The notes: generated by a model not told the origin, from the letters alone. A stretch of DNA of 64,000 nt from Climacium dendroides (GCA_950106755.1 OX467090.1:4216001-4280000); one strand, 5' to 3'; shown: positions 11,170-23,317, counted from the stretch's first letter. Translations and numbers: made by a program.

Positions 11170-13160
11170 ATTTTTTTTTCTCATAACTTTTTGCATCATA
11201 TGTCAATTACATACTAAAGTTGAAATGAAGGTACATGTGGTAGTTGCAAACATATAAGAAATTTTTTCAATTTTTAAAATTAGTTTATTATTTTTAAACA
11301 CCACAAAAATGGATATATACCTTTGCTATTTGGGGGGGGGGGAGGTAATACTATTGTCAACCCAAGAATATGAATTTGAACTTCAAAATTGGGAGATGAG
11401 GATTCCTATTAAAGTTACACAAGTCTACGAAGAGATTTTCTAAAAATAACAAAATATCCACCTTCCACATGCACTCAAAGTGACTAAAGTGCACTACCTT
11501 TGGGCAAAGTACAAAGAACAAAATTTGTTTTTCACAGACACAAATGGTTGAAAAAGAGCATTTTCAAGTTAGGAATTTTTTAAAATTTTTAGTTTGTTAA
11601 AAAAAATGTACTATTTTTTAGAAGTTAAACATCAAATGGTCTATTTTTTGATATTTCCCATCTCTATTTATTTGTACATAACTTTTAGAGCTAAGTTTTT
11701 CTAGGTTGAATTTTTGTACCCTACTATTTTGAATGCTTTACAAATAATCCTTATTTTATTTCATTTTAAAATATTTATTCAAAAAGTCACAATATTCACT
11801 AAAATAATTAGGTTGTTTTAAGATAAAAATGGAAAGTGTTTCTCGCAAAGACCCTTGAAACAATTGCTAACTATATTTTGGCACTCATTCTTTAGTAGTT
11901 GAAATTATTTCCATACTTTTTTTTGCTATAATTTACTTCAATTGCATTAGATGATGTTTGAAGCCTCGAAAGGGCTGTTTAAGGCCAGTTCCCTAGGTTG
12001 AGAGCATGTTTGAATATAAAAAATTAAAATTTCTTAAATTTTAATTTTAAAATTTTAATTAACCAATTAATAAATATTATTTGACATGGCAGGGTCTCGA
12101 CCACATCAAACTGCTAATTTGGTAGAGTTCCTAGAGTTTACCTCAGTCTAAGAACTCATGGAAATCCGTAGTCTTCTAATGGCCTCAAATTTTATGTAAT
12201 GATTCAAAATTTTAAGAATAAAGATTTCATGGCTATTATAAATTCTTAATATTTTTTGAATTTTTCCTATATAGAGACATTCCCCAATTGAATGTCACAT
12301 TTATTTATTTGTTTATTTGCATATCATTTTTAACTTGAAAAATTAAATTTAGATTTAAAAATTGGAATATAAGGTCATCTTCAAAGTCGTCATCATAAAT
12401 TGGAATTCAAAATCATCTTCGAAGGACATCATATTCATTATTTTGAGACAAAGGGGCCCCCTCAAAATAATATTATCCATTTCGACACCCAAAAATCGAA
12501 TTACAATTGTAGCCAATTTAACTCAATAAACACAAAATTTTATAGTTGTAGGCCACAATTTCCATTAAAATGAGAGTTTTGTGAATTTGAAGGTCCTCCA
12601 ATACATATAGTTTACAAAAATAAAAGTTCTCTGATTTATACAAGTGAATATTGTGTCTCTAATTGTATACTAAGTCATGAGCTGAACGCTTGATTATAAG
12701 GGCTGGACTATTTATCTCATTTAGGCAGTTGGAGTTCAATTCCCGTTGAATTTGTATGAGTGGCTGAGAGAAATACATGACTTAGAACTGCTATGTGAAC
12801 CTAGCAGGCAGGAAAGTTGCAACAACCAACGAGCCCCCTATCCATAAATGTGACAAGTGCTTAGTATGTTAACAAAATAAAAAGTGGTTATATCCACTAT
12901 CCATTTTTTCCCAATTGTATGTTTTTTCAAATGCAATTTTCACCAACAAGGACAAAGTAAAATAAAATCAATTATAAAAAATATTTCAAAATAAAATAAT
13001 ACATATATTAATAAAATATAGATGCATTGTCATTATAAAACAAAAATATTCTACAAAAGATTTATTGAATAGAAATCTATGAAACTAAATCAAATCAACA
13101 CCATCTGTTCCAATTGACATAAAAACATTCTATTGGTTATACATTTCATTACTTAGGAAT
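11170..13160. other. AT-rich intergenic DNA
   Basis: No gene seen. Contains a G10-11 homopolymer near 11333 and a repeat-like stretch at 12660-12790 with a weak tRNA-like look (see rejected). Mirrored at 44190-46200. Confidence 0.6.
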
Positions 13161-13164
13161 ATAT

Positions 13165-14724
13165 TGTGAGTGAATTTCACAATATGGTAAAACTCATTCA
13201 CAAAATTGGGCCGGAAGAGGAGTGTATGGGACTCTCTTACCTAAACGCCTCCAAGCAATGAACTCTATTAATGTTTTGGTAGATTTTTAGTTCATTGATC
13301 CTAAACAAAAGAGGGCCAGCTCTCCTAAATCCCTAAAAAAACAAGCCCTAATCTACCTCAGTTACTAAATCACTCCTCTACACATTTTAGGAAAACTTCT
13401 TAAGTCAAATTGTACTCAAGTATGCCCTTAAAGGCTCCAAAATGACCCAAATTGTGCTTGAATGGACAATTTCAGCACACCATACTATCCCCAACACTCC
13501 ATTTCCATTAAGCCTTAACATGAGACTTGCATGTACTTTCAATCATTTTTTACACATCCAACTCGTTCATCCTTGCTTTACCAATTTTTTTTCCATAACC
13601 ATGTGCAATGAAAATTGCAGTTTTACAATGACAAGGGAAAGAAGGTTCACTAAAACCTCAAATTTGGCCTCGCAGCAAGGCCAACAGACACCTCTTCAGT
13701 AAAACAGCCATCAACGCCTTAATTTTTCTTCAAATCAGGTGACACTAGTCTCGTTTGGAATCTAACTTTGATCTTCATCTTCCCTCCAAATTTCGTTGGA
13801 ATCCATAACTCCCTCTACACGCTGTAGCTCTTGAAACTTGGCAGTCTTCCATAGCTGCGGCAGCACACTATCTCCTACAAAATTGGTTGCCTCCATCTTG
13901 TCCGTGCTTCGATGAAGGTGAGTGATAGCTCCTTGGAAAGCTGACCTCAAGGCGCTCCATCCCTACAAAATTTAGCTTCATTGGAGTCTTCACACTTCCG
14001 CAATCGCTCCTCAAAGTGGGCAGATTCAAGGAGGATTCCAAAAAAATAATATTTCACTTCATATTCTCTCCCACTCTCCCATCTGACTTCACCAAACCTC
14101 ACTTTTCACCCCATTGTCACTTCAATTGAATGAAAACCTACTCGAAAAATTGACTATGATCCTCAATTAACCTCTTGCACTCATTGTTTTCTCCCAAAAA
14201 GACATACACACTCCACACACAAGAGAGCAAAAAAAAAGAAAACTCAAGAGAGAAGTGAGAGAGGAGAAAGGACTCCTAACCCTAATTCGACCTTTTCCTC
14301 CAACTAACTAACTAACACTCCTAATCACTTTCATCCAAGCTAATTTACTGAAATTTCATTAAATCATTACTAATTGTCTAAATTAGAGTTTCTACCACTA
14401 TATTAGTTTTCTCATAATAGTTTTAAGTTTGATAACTTCTTTTGTGCTTTTCATATTTCTTCTTTTTTGTTGGTTTTTGATTTATATTTAGATCCATTTT
14501 CAATTTCTAATCCTTGTTTTCAATTCCTTTTTTGTATTTTTTTATCTTTTTAAACATTTTTGGGTTGAAATTTTGATCTAGTTTCTTGTCCTATGTACTA
14601 AAAGTCTTTTAACTAATGGTTATAGTTTAATTTAGGATACTAACACTTTTGAATCTAAAACTCATATATATATATTTTAATTATTTTCTATTATATTAAA
14701 AGTGAACCAATATGGTGGTTCACA
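13165..14724. mobile_element. Solo-LTR-like insertion, left arm only
   Basis: 1560 bp beginning TGTGAG and ending TTCACA, flanked by the direct repeat TATAT (13160-13164 and 14725-14729). The right arm has the uninterrupted site (about 44173-44180). The TG...CA ends, 5-bp duplication and lack of coding capacity fit a solo LTR of a retrotransposon. A purine-rich part at 14220-14270 may be leader-like. The internal region of the element is not in the window. Confidence 0.7.
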
Positions 14725-14858
14725 TATATATTCAATATTCAATATTAAAAATTCAAAACCATTAACATATATGTCTATATAATTCAAATACATCAAGCAT
14801 ATGAAGCGAGACTCTAGTTGATGACTTCAATTTGTGCAGTTGGGATTTTTATCAATCA

Positions 14859-16203
14859 CTAGCGGGTATCCTTTCTGATTTGAGACTTCCACGTTGTCAT
14901 GAGAGCGTTGGTTGCCTTCCAAACGGGCGGATCATTGATATCAACTTTCAAACGCAAACCTTTTTCGCTGTCCCATCTAGTGTAGAAGTCTTGAACATCT
15001 TGACTCCTTAGAGTTGAATGGAAGTATTGAATGAAAATGCAATTTGATTTCTTAGGGTTACAATTTGGATCAAACAACGCTTTTGCAATCCAAATTGGAC
15101 GCATGTCACCATCTACAGGTCGAACTACAACAAAGTAGCCTTCGAAAACATTATAACCTATTCTGAAAGATGGTTGTGGACGACCCACAAAGGCCCAATG
15201 TAGGCGTCATCTTCTCTAAACTCTTCACGGTCCTCACCATTTTCTGCTAATTGATCAGCTTGAGTTGCTTGAACACAGGTAGTTGGCCAAAAGCCATCCT
15301 TCAAAACAAGAGAGGCCATAAGTGGTTCTTGTAAAGCATCCTTCACATCATACCAATAGTACACCAAATGTTCATAACGCCTTTGGCACTCTCCAATAAC
15401 ATCTGCATTGCACAAGTTCTCCTAATACTTCATGAACCCGGCTACGCCTTTTTCAATGTCTTCCATACCTTTCATTGGCTTCGGAGGAATTGGCAATGGC
15501 TCTCCACGAGGCCACATATTATATCCCTCGGAATCCTCCTTCCACAATCTGATGTCATTACCATCTTCTTCGGACCATTCCAAATCAGTGCACAACAACT
15601 TGTACTTCATGACTAATATTCCATTTGAATCCAAGTAAAACTTCACTTGTTGCGGCTTTGTATATCCAACAAGGATCTTAGTACCATCCACAAATGCACT
15701 TGCAATGAATCTCTTGAAATCTGGCACCTTCTCAATGAGATATGGAATAGTAGGAATGGATTTCACATCTATAAAGAACTTTATTAGTGCTGGGATTGTT
15801 AAGAATTTCTCCTTTTTCAATTACATACTCCATCTTCCAAACAACGCATCAATGTTATCATGCATGTGGCCTACAATCATGAAGTTTACATACACTTTAC
15901 GAAAGATCTTCTTTGCCACAAGGAGAGATCAAAAACAAAAAAAACATATCTGTTCTTGTTATCACTAGTTGCATTATCCATCTATACATTGAGAATGGGT
16001 GGCAATGACGTTGGTAAAACCAAAGTTTCTGGTGCTAAAGATAGTGACGCTTCACACATCTCTGCACCCTTAAGGACCTTTTGAAATAAAGTCGTGGATC
16101 TTGACACCTCAAACAATTGTTGAGAAGATGTCACGCCCCTATCTTCTTGAAGTGCCCAATGAATTTTAGTGCACAAGGGGGGACCTTGGGGGTGACTTCC
16201 CAA
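14859..16203 (-). pseudogene. DUF7869-like transposase pseudogene, left arm
   Basis: Reading the reverse strand from about 16203: a stretch ending PPILNV, a stop, then MDNATSDNKNRYVF, then after a frameshift FRKVYVNFMIVGHMHDNID-x-LFGRWSM. This is the asparagine-rich DN..NKN and VGHxHxxID signature I know from DUF7869-type, DDE-like transposases. It continues as KKEKFLTIPALIKFF... with the TKPQQVKFYLDSNG block (15422-15820), and after a private TAG stop (15422-15424) through YEHLVYYWYDVKDALQEP. A second frameshift precedes GRPQPSFRIG...VFEGYFVVV (15188 to 14859). The stop before MDNA and both frameshifts are shared with the right arm, so the gene was dead before the arms duplicated. A family name from memory; the relation to transposons is fairly firm. 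Confidence 0.6.
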
Positions 16204-16403
16204 ACCTTACAATAGACTAGGAAAGGAGATTTGAGAGAATCCCGATCAAATAGGGCACAATGACGCCTAGGTTTTGAAGTTAACGGTAGAATGTCATACA
16301 TTATTGGGAAGATATTGACAATACACTTCTAATGGCGCAAAGAACGCGTGATTAGGAATTGTGAGCTAAAAGTTATGGCCGTTCAAAGTTGACTAGGTCC
16401 CTA

Positions 16404-16990
16404 GGGGGTGTACTACAAAAGAAGTTCATGGGTGAGGAGTGACCAAACCCTAACTACCCATTTCTACTTTTCTTAATTACTTTCTAATAAACTACAATTT
16501 CAATCTACAACTTTGAGCTTTGTTTAATAATGTTTATAGGTTTCTATTGCCAAAAATTTCAATCCTAAATAATATGTGATGTATTGTCTAAAAAGGATTG
16601 GAAAATGAATTAAAATGGCATGTTTTTCAACTAAAATATTTATAGAGATCACATGAAGATGACTATTGTATCAATATTCAGCCAAAATAAACTTTTAGTA
16701 GAAAGCTATTTTATAGATCTTTTTTTTTCATTTTTCAATATTTTTTCTTATATAATATAGGGGTGTAAAAGTTATTTTTAGCTTTACAATGTATCTATTT
16801 CTTCTAAAATTTGTAACTAATTGTTATTAACATAAAAAAATACTGATAATTTAGAACATAACCTTTCAAAGTAGAAAAATCTATTCATATTTTTTTTTTA
16901 GAAAAAAAAAAAAAATTTAGGATATTATATAGGGGGTCTAAAACTTGGTTGCTCCTCACCCATAAACTTCCTTTGTAGTGCACTCCCTGT
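16404..16990. mobile_element. TIR element, 590-bp family, copy A (left)
   Basis: Inverted ends of about 45 bp: GGGGGTGTACTACAAAAGAA at the left, and the complement of GTAGTGCACTCCCTG at the right. The right-arm copy 41910-42497 has cleaner ends (CGGGGGGTGCACTACAAAGG on both sides). The interior is AT-rich with no ORF. It lies directly upstream of the dead DUF7869-like gene and could be a deletion relative of a larger transposon. Confidence 0.7.
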
Positions 16991-17398
16991 GAGAACAACA
17001 ACACAATCCAAACTGAATGCTCTAACTTGGAAGAGCCTCTAGAAGGAAGGATCCCACATGCATGCAATGTGATTGTGCGTGGCTTTTCACTGTTTGGCTA
17101 TTTCTTGACTCCTTTTTTAGACTTCCAAGCTCTAAGACAAACTTTAGGATGCATGTACTTTGACTTTTACCATATATGTACAAACTATTATATTCATCTT
17201 GAAATATATGAAGCTTTTCCACTTTCATATGTCGACCACCTTCCATTAAGAATGCTACCTATGGAAATACTCTCACCATTGTGCACTGTGAAACACTGAG
17301 CGAATGCAAGGCTACTAATTCGGATTGGAAAAGGGAGGAGCACGGCCTGCACTTCGATCACCGATAACCTCTACGAACATTGGGCACTCCACCACTTC

Positions 17399-17511
17399 CG
17401 TGCAATTCCATTATAATGGTGCTAGTCCACATGCAATCTCTAAAACCGCCAAAATCGTCCTTCTTGCGCAAATGGCATGCGGAATATCGCCATTTTAATT
17501 AAATTCCCCAT
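17399..17511. mobile_element. Short MITE, ATGGG family, both arms
   Basis: About 113 bp with inverted ends (ATGGGGAATTTAATTAAAAT on the reverse strand; GTGCAATTCCATTATAATGG on the other). Mirrored at about 41390-41502. Part of the same family as 28853-29013. Confidence 0.55.
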
Positions 17512-17622
17512 ACTCAAAATATTGTGTATTGATGCTAAGATTTCTGATCTTGTAATATATAATTTCTCACAGAAAATTTTTGTACATAATTTTGTATCGT
17601 AAGCCTTGTAAATCCTAAAAAT

Positions 17623-18730
17623 TTGCATGAACTTGTACAATCTTTTCTTGCTCCAACTTCTCCATTGTCTCCCAAAGGCATTCCAATTGTCAATGACAAA
17701 ACAAAGAACATCGTTGCAACTCACAAAGAAGAGGCCTCTATTTCTTTGCGTAAATTTGTGATCGTTGAAGATGCCGGTCAACCGTCTGGGCCTGTACAAT
17801 CGGAGGTACAGTTCAATCCTTCCTTCTAGTCCCGGGATGCAACATGTTTGACTCCTTTTTTATTAGTCTAGTGAGGCTTTGCATTTCAATTTTGTATAGT
17901 AGTTGCAATATGTCAATTTTGCGTTTGATAACTGGCTGCATTTTCCTCCGTTTTTTAGCAGGAATCCGACTCTCCACTAGCTCGCGGGGGGGCATCGGAG
18001 GACGTTTGTTGGCCATTAAGGGTCCAAAGTGGCTACAAAGTAGGCCAACATCGTCCTGAATCTCAATGGCATTCTTTGCCTTTGTGAAGACTGGAAGTCA
18101 AAGGGGTCCATCAAGCAATTCAACAATTGGTCGAAGCTACAATCTACTAGGATGGCCATGGTTGTGGGTTCGAAGGCCATCCACGTTCGACCCAATGCTC
18201 GACATTTCTTGTGGAGCTAGAAAAAATAACAATTGTCTCAGTATGGACTTCTATGAAAAAACCCACCATTGAGGAAATTTGCAAATATTTTTTCTAGGAC
18301 GGGTGGATGCCTTTCCTCATCCTCAGGTAGGATGCCTACGAGACAATCAAATGCAAGGATAGATTGAGTAGGCTCACGTCCTTTAAGGAACATGACACTG
18401 ACAAGGACTTGTTCTTGAAGGACTTAGACGTGTTTTTTGGACACCTGCGGGGAGGATTCACCATTGAAAATACAGTGATAGTGGACGACAACCTTCGTAA
18501 GCACATCATAAAGAAGCCTAAGAACGTAATATTCATAGAGTCCTAGAGTAACCGGGGAAATGGCAACAAGGATAATTTCCTCCTTGAAATATTGCTTCTT
18601 TGGATTCAACAACTGCACGTCCATCGAGATGTAGGGTTGAAGCACTTTCGTGAGAGTAAAATGGGGAGAATTGGGAGACAAATGCTCTGTGACAAAAGGG
18701 GTCGTCAAGAGTACAACAAGCTCATGGAGA
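17623..18730 (+). pseudogene. FCP1-homology (HAD phosphatase) pseudogene, left arm
   Basis: Three frames together spell an FCP1-like domain, the fold that dephosphorylates the CTD of RNA polymerase II and related substrates. The pieces are IVLNLNGILCLCEDWKSK at about 18048, ELEKITIVSVWTSMKKPTIE at about 18212 (the 'VWTSM' motif), and KDLFLKDLDVFFGHLRG...NTVIVDDNLRKHIIKKPKN at 18391-18535 (VDD motif IV). A last piece, LLLWIQQLH, lies near 18600. An N-terminal stretch (17623-17829) precedes after a break. Stops and frameshifts separate the pieces, and the catalytic DxD-like site reads NLN, so the nucleophile Asp is replaced. Not functional. Mirror at 40172-41278. Confidence 0.65.
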
Positions 18731-18989
18731 TTGTGCGAGGATCGGCGAGTGTTAGTTAGGGAGGCGTGCCGAGGTATGTAGTTTAGCTCGAATCCAATTG
18801 ATTCGGGACATTTGCAGGTAGTTTGTGATATAGTATGTAGGATTTTGCATTTCAGCTCGAGTTGAGCTGAAATGATGTGTAGGGAGATGTATTGTGACGA
18901 TCCTCAGCCATCATTGTGGTGGGTCTTGTTCCGCAATAGTTTTATTTTTGGTAGTTGACTAAGTTGGTTCTAATTCATTCCTGTCTTGA

Positions 18990-19630
18990 AGTAGATGGTC
19001 AACACCTCGACTTGACGGGAGCCAATTGGAGATTTCTTTTGTCAAGCATCCGAGTACTCCATCTTGGACTATGGACAGTACGTCATCTTTAGCACAGGGA
19101 ACTTCCTTGGCTCGGCACCCACTGTAAATTCCTTAATGGATTTCTCCACAAAATCCATCAACAATGGGGTGGTGGAATGCCCTCCAAACTAGAAGCCTCG
19201 CCAACTAGTGTTGGTGTCTCCTTCACTTTCACGTTCTAGGGAGCCTTCCCTATCACCGATGGATCCGTCTGCCTTGAGGAAGGGGGTCCAAAGAAAGCTT
19301 TACGGGGGGTGCAAATTATCCAATGTCTGCATCAGGGATTCTATCCGCAGTCCTGGAAAAAAGTCACGAGGAAGTCGTTCCATACACTATCAACTCGACC
19401 TTACTTCCACAGTAGTAGTTTCCGTTTCCAACTAAGAGGTTGAAGAAGAAATGTGATGGACCTTCATGCAGCCAGTGCTCGGCTCCATCATGGGACTCTT
19501 GGGAGTGATGGTCTTTGAAGGCGCAACGTATAAAGGATGTCCGCAAGGCTAGGAAGATTGGAGAAGGATATAGTCGAGGACTTGAGATTCTGAAGGCCAT
19601 GGCAAAGATGAAGAGTAAATCGCATGAGTA
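18990..19630 (+). pseudogene. Broken ORF of unknown function downstream of the FCP1 remnant, left
   Basis: Reads on the same strand as the FCP1 remnant. The pieces start with a stretch containing FFCQASEYSILDYGQYV-like sequence, continue through SLSPMDPSALRKGVQRKLYG, and end with a Lys-rich tail AMAKMKSKSHE before a stop near 19630. Stops and a frameshift separate them. I do not recognise a domain. It may be the downstream exon of the same dead gene. Mirror at 39272-39912. Confidence 0.35.
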
Positions 19631-19807
19631 GTGATTTGTTTTGATAGCTGTATATTATAGAATAAAGGCACTCATATGTAATCAAAGTGTAAATGATGTA
19701 AGTAGCTACAGTCATCCCAACAAGAAAGAAGACAAGATGTTTGGAGATTGTATTTGAACCATTTGATGCATACCGTTTAATTTCTACAAACTGAGTAGTC
19801 GAAGTAC

Positions 19808-19837
19808 CTCCTACTCATTCACTGTGATGAGTAGGAG
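19808..19837. other. Perfect short hairpin
   Basis: CTCCTACTCAT, 8-nt loop, ATGAGTAGGAG. Mirrored at 39065-39094. Could be a terminator-like or transposon-end structure; no function assigned. Confidence 0.5.
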
Positions 19838-19889
19838 TTTCATAAGAAGAGGCATTCGTCATAAAAGAACAGGACAGATGTTGAAGCTC

Positions 19890-20300
19890 AACGTCAACCT
19901 TGTTTTCCAATGACCATGGTCCCTCCTTCTGAAGCTTCTACTCACAAGCCCAACACAATCAAAAGGAATGAGGTACTTCGCTTCTAGGAGTGTGGCGGTA
20001 GGCATCACGCATACATAGTTAGGCATCACTCGTACATAGTTTGCCCCCATTTCAGAATCAGTCGGTTCAAAGACCTTCTTTTCTCCTTCATGATGTTTGT
20101 AGGTGCCATAGTCAAGTGCAATGGTGGTTATATCCTACATCCATATAAAAACTTCATAGAAACAAAATTACCTTGAACTCAAAGCTCATCATCCACTTCA
20201 TTCTTCAATCACCATGACCTTGTTTTCTCAAGCAATCTACTTGCGAGGTCTACCACAATCAAAGGAGATGAGAGACTTTGCTACCAGGAATGTAATGTTA
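19890..20300. repeat. Local diverged duplication
   Basis: A block at about 19895-20000 resembles about 20205-20300 (both read, on the reverse strand, a Leu-Leu / CGL-like stretch before a Ser-Arg run). A 19-20-bp unit AGGCATCACKCATACATAGT is repeated in tandem at 20001-20040. No gene seen. Confidence 0.4.
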
Positions 20301-22090
20301 GAAAAATATTTGTTTCTCATTAAATACATATTTTATATGTGTATTTCCGTACTTTATTTCATTAATTGCTTTTGATATTGTCATTTGCATATGTGTTTTG
20401 TATGTCAGCGCATTGTGTTTGTGGTATTTAAGAATATGTAATGCTTCTTGAATTGTACATTATGTCTGACTCTCAGAAGGCTCTCATTTCACTAGAAATC
20501 TCTCATTTTAATGAATATAGTGTTAAAGCCATCTTTGTAAATTGGAATTCAAAGTCATCCTCAAAGTTATCTTCATAAATTTTGGCAATTGTTTTCCAAC
20601 TTGAAAATTTTGGAATGTCTTATTTTTAATACATATATGATTATTCTTGTTTTATTTTTAAATATTCTTTTCCAAAAGCCTATGGTCTTTCTAATAGGTC
20701 AAAAAATGCAATAAAATTAGGAAGTGGTTCGTGCAATCACTCACTAGCCCCTCGGCTAAGCTTTGGCCAAATGACTACAAAGAGTTGAATAGAAAGTTAA
20801 GTAAAAGTCCCTTGGGTATCCATGGAAGGACTAAGAATAATCCATATAAAAAGTCAATTGGATTATACAAAGCATGGTTAAGAACATATAACTCTTTTTT
20901 CACCTATATAAATTCTTCTTTGGAATCAAGGATATTTCAAAGAGTTTGAATGACATTAAAAAGAGGTGAAGAAATTGTTCTCTTTGGCTGTGTTTGTATT
21001 AACAATACCATCACAAGGGGGGAAACACCATACCCGTAGGGTAATTTGAAAACTTGTGATGAAATAGAATAATTTTGGAATCCAAAATTTATGAAATATC
21101 ATTTTTAAAATTCAAATTATTCAAATCTTTTTAAAATCTAGAATTTTATATTTAAAAAATAAACAAAGACCTTTAAAATAGAATTTTCTTTGTTCTTTAG
21201 ATATTGGTCTGCAAGTTACCCCCCAAAGGATCAAACGACAATTTTTTTGGCAATATAGTCATTTTGGGCAGCTCACTAAGAATGAAATTTTTTTTATTCA
21301 AATTTTTTATATAACATGTATCCATGGAGTATCTTTAAGGTGCAACACTTTTCATAATTTTTTACTACATAATTAACAAGTTATTGTGTAATATGTAATT
21401 TTCATTGTTTTGTTAGCAACCTAGGCAATGCATAATCGTTTTTAAACAAGTTTTAAGAAAAAAAAATTTTGAAATTGATTTTCTAGATGTGTATATATGT
21501 AAAAAGCTTTGAATCATTCCATTTTGATTAATGACATGAAAGTTATGAGGAGTTTTACTTTGCCAATAGTCATGGAATCTCTATTTTATGAGAAACTTTG
21601 AAGTCTTTTATTTAACTCAATTATCAATATTTTGGAAAAAATAAAAGCATTGGGTGCAAATTGTTTGTTATGACATTAAAACCATTGAAATGAGGAATTT
21701 TTAATGCCATAACTAAATTCTTAACAATATAGTATTTTAAATGATACTCTATTTCTTATTTTCTTTCTACTTACTATTTTTTTCAAGAATGAATACAAAA
21801 TGCTTTTTGATTGAATTTTTTTATTGACAATTCCAATTTATTTCTTCAACATATTATAGAGAGTAACAAGTTGTAGTATGTACACATTTTTGTGTAAAAT
21901 ATTTAAAAGATGAAATCTTACCATTTGGAAAGAGTTGAAAATGCTTCTTTTTCAAATTCAAGTGACTTGATCTTGCAATTGGTAAGGTTTCTTATTTTGA
22001 AATTTTAGGAGGGTGTACTCTACTAAGTTAACTAAAGGATCCTACAATTGGATTTGTTAATGAATAAATATAGATGAGGATTTTAGCTTT
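20300..22090. other. AT-rich intergenic DNA with a short ORF fragment
   Basis: No gene recognised. A 72-codon forward frame at 20731-20949 (KLWPNDYKELNRKLSK...) is mostly kept in the right arm (37725-37916) but has no known family. Confidence 0.5.
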
Positions 22091-22254
22091 ATAGGAAATT
22101 TCATTAAAATAGCATATTTGATACACCATTTTTAGATTGCAAAGTCTAAACTATAAGAATGACATTTAGGATAGATATACATTTCAAACTATATGGTCTA
22201 AATCATAAAAGTGCAAGTGTTGAAGAATGATGCCATTTTGACAAAATTCCCCAT
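22091..22254. mobile_element. MITE, long ATGGG subfamily (a)
   Basis: Ends AGGAAATTTCATTAAAAT and, inverted, GATGGGGAATTTTGTCAAAA. The interior shares the 'AAACTATATGGTCTAAATCA' type of stretch with 22668-22864. Mirror 36351-36514. Confidence 0.6.
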
Positions 22255-22453
22255 CCTTGCTTTGGATTAACTTTGAGTACTTTGAAGCAATTTGGGGCCT
22301 AAAAACCACAAAAACCTTTAGGGGTTAATAAAATCTTTGACATGCTTCAAATTTTGTTTAATTATTTACAAACTTGACATAGATATAAAGTAGCAAACAT
22401 AGTGAGGCTTACCTTGATTGGTATGTATACTAGGCTTAGCCTAGAATTTGTAG

Positions 22454-22613
22454 ATGGGCAATTTCGTTAAAATGGCAGTATTTTTGTAGAATGGCACTAC
22501 ATTCCATTAAAATGGCACTGATTATGTCAAAGATGACACGACATTCCATTAGAATTGCACACAAAGTATGGAAAATAACAAAAAATCACTGCCATTTTAA
22601 TGAAATTGCCCAT
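22454..22613. mobile_element. MITE, 160-bp ATGGG family
   Basis: 160 bp with inverted ends ATGGGCAATTTCGTTAAAAT and ATGGGCAATTTCATTAAAAT. The interior repeats a 'TGGCAC-TACATTCCATT' type of unit. Mirror 35992-36151. Confidence 0.75.
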
Positions 22614-22667
22614 GACTAGGGATTTGGTTTCAAGGTGTGGCTGGTACTATATATAAGGTAATTACAC

Positions 22668-22864
22668 ATGGAGAATTTCATTAAAATGGTGTCACTCTAC
22701 AACTTTGGCAATTTTTATGGTTTAGACAGGGCGGTCTGAAATGTACACTAGCCCTAGATTTTTGAAATCTATACCTCTCCAAGATGGCACTTTTATGACC
22801 GGTTCACATCAAGCTGTCTGGAAATGGCACATGGAATACTGCCATTTTAAACGAAATTTCCCAT
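22668..22864. mobile_element. MITE, long ATGGG subfamily (b)
   Basis: 197 bp, ends ATGGAGAATTTCATTAAAAT and ATGGGAAATTTCGTTTAAAA. Mirror 35742-35937. Confidence 0.68.
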
Positions 22865-23202
22865 ACGTCTAACTACCACCTCTTTACCTCTTTGCAAAAC
22901 CAACCTCACATGGTCTTGGCTGAAGTGCAGCTTCTATTTATGACAACCTCACAACCTAGGATCAAAGTTCCCAGTGCAATCATTGCAGAACACCTGAACC
23001 ACTGAAACCTGAGGCAAGTCGGAAACATCTGCAGATTACCGTCTTGCGTGTCAAAACCCCAACGAGGGTGAAGATGCTCTAAAGAGTTACGACCGCAGCC
23101 GCTTCTGATATAGCCAAGATCTATGGAACGATCCCCCAATTTGCAAAGAGATTCGACAGTTGTTTGAGGAATTCTTTCTTACAAATTCTCCGGTTAGCAC
23201 AG

Positions 23203-23317
23203 GTTCCCGGTGTTAAAATTCCCGGTGAGTCCCACATTTCCCTGTGTGTCGTACACTGGGAACACCGGGTAAACACCGGGGAAAGTGGGACTCACCGGGA
23301 AATTTAACACCGGGAAC
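23203..23317. repeat. Foldback element
   Basis: Two arms of about 40 bp, GTTCCCGGTGTTAAAATTCC and its near-perfect inverse, around a loop of about 35 bp that itself contains ACACCGGG repeats. The right-arm site (about 35355-35425) has lost parts of it, about 64 bp shorter. Confidence 0.7.

Larger units (their letters stand above)
8700..11170 (+). repeat. Highly conserved module around the 9239 ORF
   Basis: This 2.4-kb block is almost unchanged in the right arm (46540-49000), and its 3' two-thirds are copied into the spacer (28741-31312). It holds the 27-codon SKWRPP ORF, a GC-rich part at 10640-10980 with a strong hairpin, and a telo-box. A frame of 161 codons (10522-11007) is open and shared by the copies but begins with TTG and shows no domain. 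I leave it uncalled. Confidence 0.6.

Noticed and set aside
12676..12790. tRNA-like or SINE-like stretch with GGAGTTCAATTCCC
   Set aside because: It resembles a B box, but the T-stem does not pair properly and no A box, acceptor stem or clear anticodon arm could be built. The right-arm copy fails as well.
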